Below the pieces are notes generated by a model. The model saw only the letters and a list, made by a program, of their open reading frames with translations. It searched no databases and was not told the origin of the DNA. A DNA stretch of 6,507 bases from Verrucomicrobiota bacterium (GTDB lineage: Bacteria; Verrucomicrobiota; Verrucomicrobiia; Chthoniobacterales; UBA10450). The stretch lies in contig QHOR01000008.1 of the NCBI GenBank assembly GCA_003219395.1, forward strand, positions 18,299 through 24,805, in the 5' to 3' direction. Of the stretch, positions 5,768-6,507 are shown piece by piece. Numbering within the stretch: position 1 is the first letter of the stretch; the number at the start of each line of letters is the position of its first letter. The translations under genes were made by a program, and so were the position numbers.

Positions 5768-6507
5768 ATGACGCACATCATCCAATCCTCACGTCTTTCT
5801 TCGGTTCTCCTTTCCGTTTTGTTCGCGCTTCCCTTCTTCGCGGAGTCTCTCCTGCCGGGCAGCCTATCGGCGGCGGAGGAGAAAAAAATAGAGTTCCCCT
5901 CGGCCAGCCAGCACTCGGTGATTAAACAGCGTGTCGGCTTAACCGATGTCGAGGTGGACTATTCGCGCCCCAATAAGAACGGCCGCGATATCTTCGGCGG
6001 TCTGGTGCCTTACGGGAAGCTCTGGGCCACTGGCGCCAACGCGGTCACGAAAATTAAATTTAGCAAAGCGGTAACGCTCGGCGGCAAGGAGATCCCTGCC
6101 GGTGAGTACGCCCTCTTCACGATTCCGACAGCGGACGAATGGACCATCATCATTTCGAAGGACGCGAAGGTACAAAGCGCGGCCGATTATAAGCAAGAGA
6201 ACGATGCCGCACGTCTCACGGCAAAGCCGGAAGCCCTTCCCATCACAATCGAGACGTTCACCATCGGGCTCGCTGATGTGAAAGGCGCTTCGGCAACGCT
6301 GAATTTCCTTTGGGATAAAACGCGTGTGCCGGTGAAGTTGACCACGGACGATGTCGAGCAGGTGAGCAAGGAACTCGACGCAGCAGCTAGCGCGGCCATT
6401 CCGCTCGACCCGCGCACCGCCTATCAAGCCGCGGCTTTTTACTACGATAACAGCAAGGACATGAACCAGGCGGCCAAGTGGATCGATCAGGCGCTGCAGA
6501 AGAACCC
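5768..6507 (+). CDS. Secreted DUF2911 protein with TPR-like C-terminal region (3' end outside window)
   Basis: The frame opens with ATG at 5768 and runs without a stop to the window end, giving 246 residues. A signal peptide is visible: R9, a hydrophobic stretch about 13-25 (VLLSVLFALPFFA) and a likely cleavage near LSAA (33-36). The mature part matches DUF2911: QRVGLTDVEVDYSRPNKNGRDIFGGLVPYGKLW (54-86), TGANAVTKIKFSKAV (88-102), LGGKEIPAGEYALFTIP (104-120) and EWTIIISKD (124-132). The C-terminal segment DPRTAYQAAAFYYDNSKDMNQAAKWIDQALQKN resembles a TPR helix pair, as is common behind DUF2911. The biochemical function of the family is unknown; its members are exported proteins of diderm bacteria. 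The usual Arg of W-R-T-G-A-N is Ala here (A87). No Shine-Dalgarno is visible before the start; the leader is AT-rich. It is the downstream neighbour of the arylsulfotransferase, but the 265-nt structured spacer suggests a separate transcript. Confidence 0.87.
   Translation, partial: MTHIIQSSRLSSVLLSVLFALPFFAESLLPGSLSAAEEKKIEFPSASQHSVIKQRVGLTDVEVDYSRPNKNGRDIFGGLVPYGKLWATGANAVTKIKFSKAVTLGGKEIPAGEYALFTIPTADEWTIIISKDAKVQSAADYKQENDAARLTAKPEALPITIETFTIGLADVKGASATLNFLWDKTRVPVKLTTDDVEQVSKELDAAASAAIPLDPRTAYQAAAFYYDNSKDMNQAAKWIDQALQKN

Noticed and set aside
5656..5925. Open frame of 89 codons on the + strand
   Set aside because: It overlaps the DUF2911 signal peptide and domain start in another frame, has no recognisable motif and has a basic, low-information composition.
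5939..6427. Open frame of 162 codons on the - strand opposite the DUF2911 gene
   Set aside because: The sense strand has a continuous, family-matching protein through the same bases, so the antisense frame is a by-product.
1..6507. CRISPR array, tRNA, rRNA, insertion sequence or defence system
   Set aside because: I saw no regularly spaced repeats, cloverleaf-like sequence, rRNA-like stretch, transposase motifs or defence-type domains on either strand.

Overview
The window looks like a chromosomal stretch from a Gram-negative bacterium of moderate GC content. Every supported gene lies on the + strand. The oxidoreductase-lpxB pair shows that the organism makes lipid A. Several other traits would fit a free-living (soil-type) Verrucomicrobiota genome: start codons with weak or no Shine-Dalgarno sequences, a secreted DUF2911 protein, an isolated bacterial kynurenine formamidase, and spacers rich in imperfect palindromes. 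Acidobacteriota or another diderm phylum cannot be excluded, and no marker in the window fixes the phylum.

Layout. 2-439 is the 3' end of a Gfo/Idh/MocA-type NAD(P)-dependent oxidoreductase of the kind found in lipid A clusters (GnnA-like). 519-1655 is lpxB, lipid-A-disaccharide synthase, complete at 378 aa. An 80-nt leader separates the two genes and carries a perfect 7-bp hairpin that ends 7 nt before the lpxB start. 1667-2314 is kynB, a metal-dependent kynurenine formamidase, only 11 nt after lpxB and so probably co-transcribed. After a ~100-nt spacer dominated by a long imperfect inverted repeat, 2419-3900 encodes a 493-aa polytopic membrane glycosyltransferase of the GT39/ArnT (GT-C) type. 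4033-5502 encodes a secreted arylsulfotransferase (ASST family) with its N-terminal beta domain, propeller and all four expected active-site residues. The 265-nt spacer that follows (5503-5767) holds no convincing gene but has several stem-loops in succession. 5768 to the window end is a secreted DUF2911 protein with a TPR-like C-terminal part, cut by the window edge.

How the genes may relate. The first two genes act in lipid A biosynthesis. The GT39 enzyme uses polyprenyl-phosphate sugars and could modify lipid A or another envelope glycan; that is inference from position and family. The arylsulfotransferase and the DUF2911 protein are predicted to be exported, so the right half of the window has an envelope or periplasm theme. 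KynB is the functional outlier, since no other kynurenine-pathway gene is visible. I found no CRISPR array, tRNA, rRNA, transposase or phage gene. No wholly new system is evident. The most interesting leads are the GnnA-like/LpxB pairing, the GT39-ASST neighbourhood and the palindromic intergenic elements.
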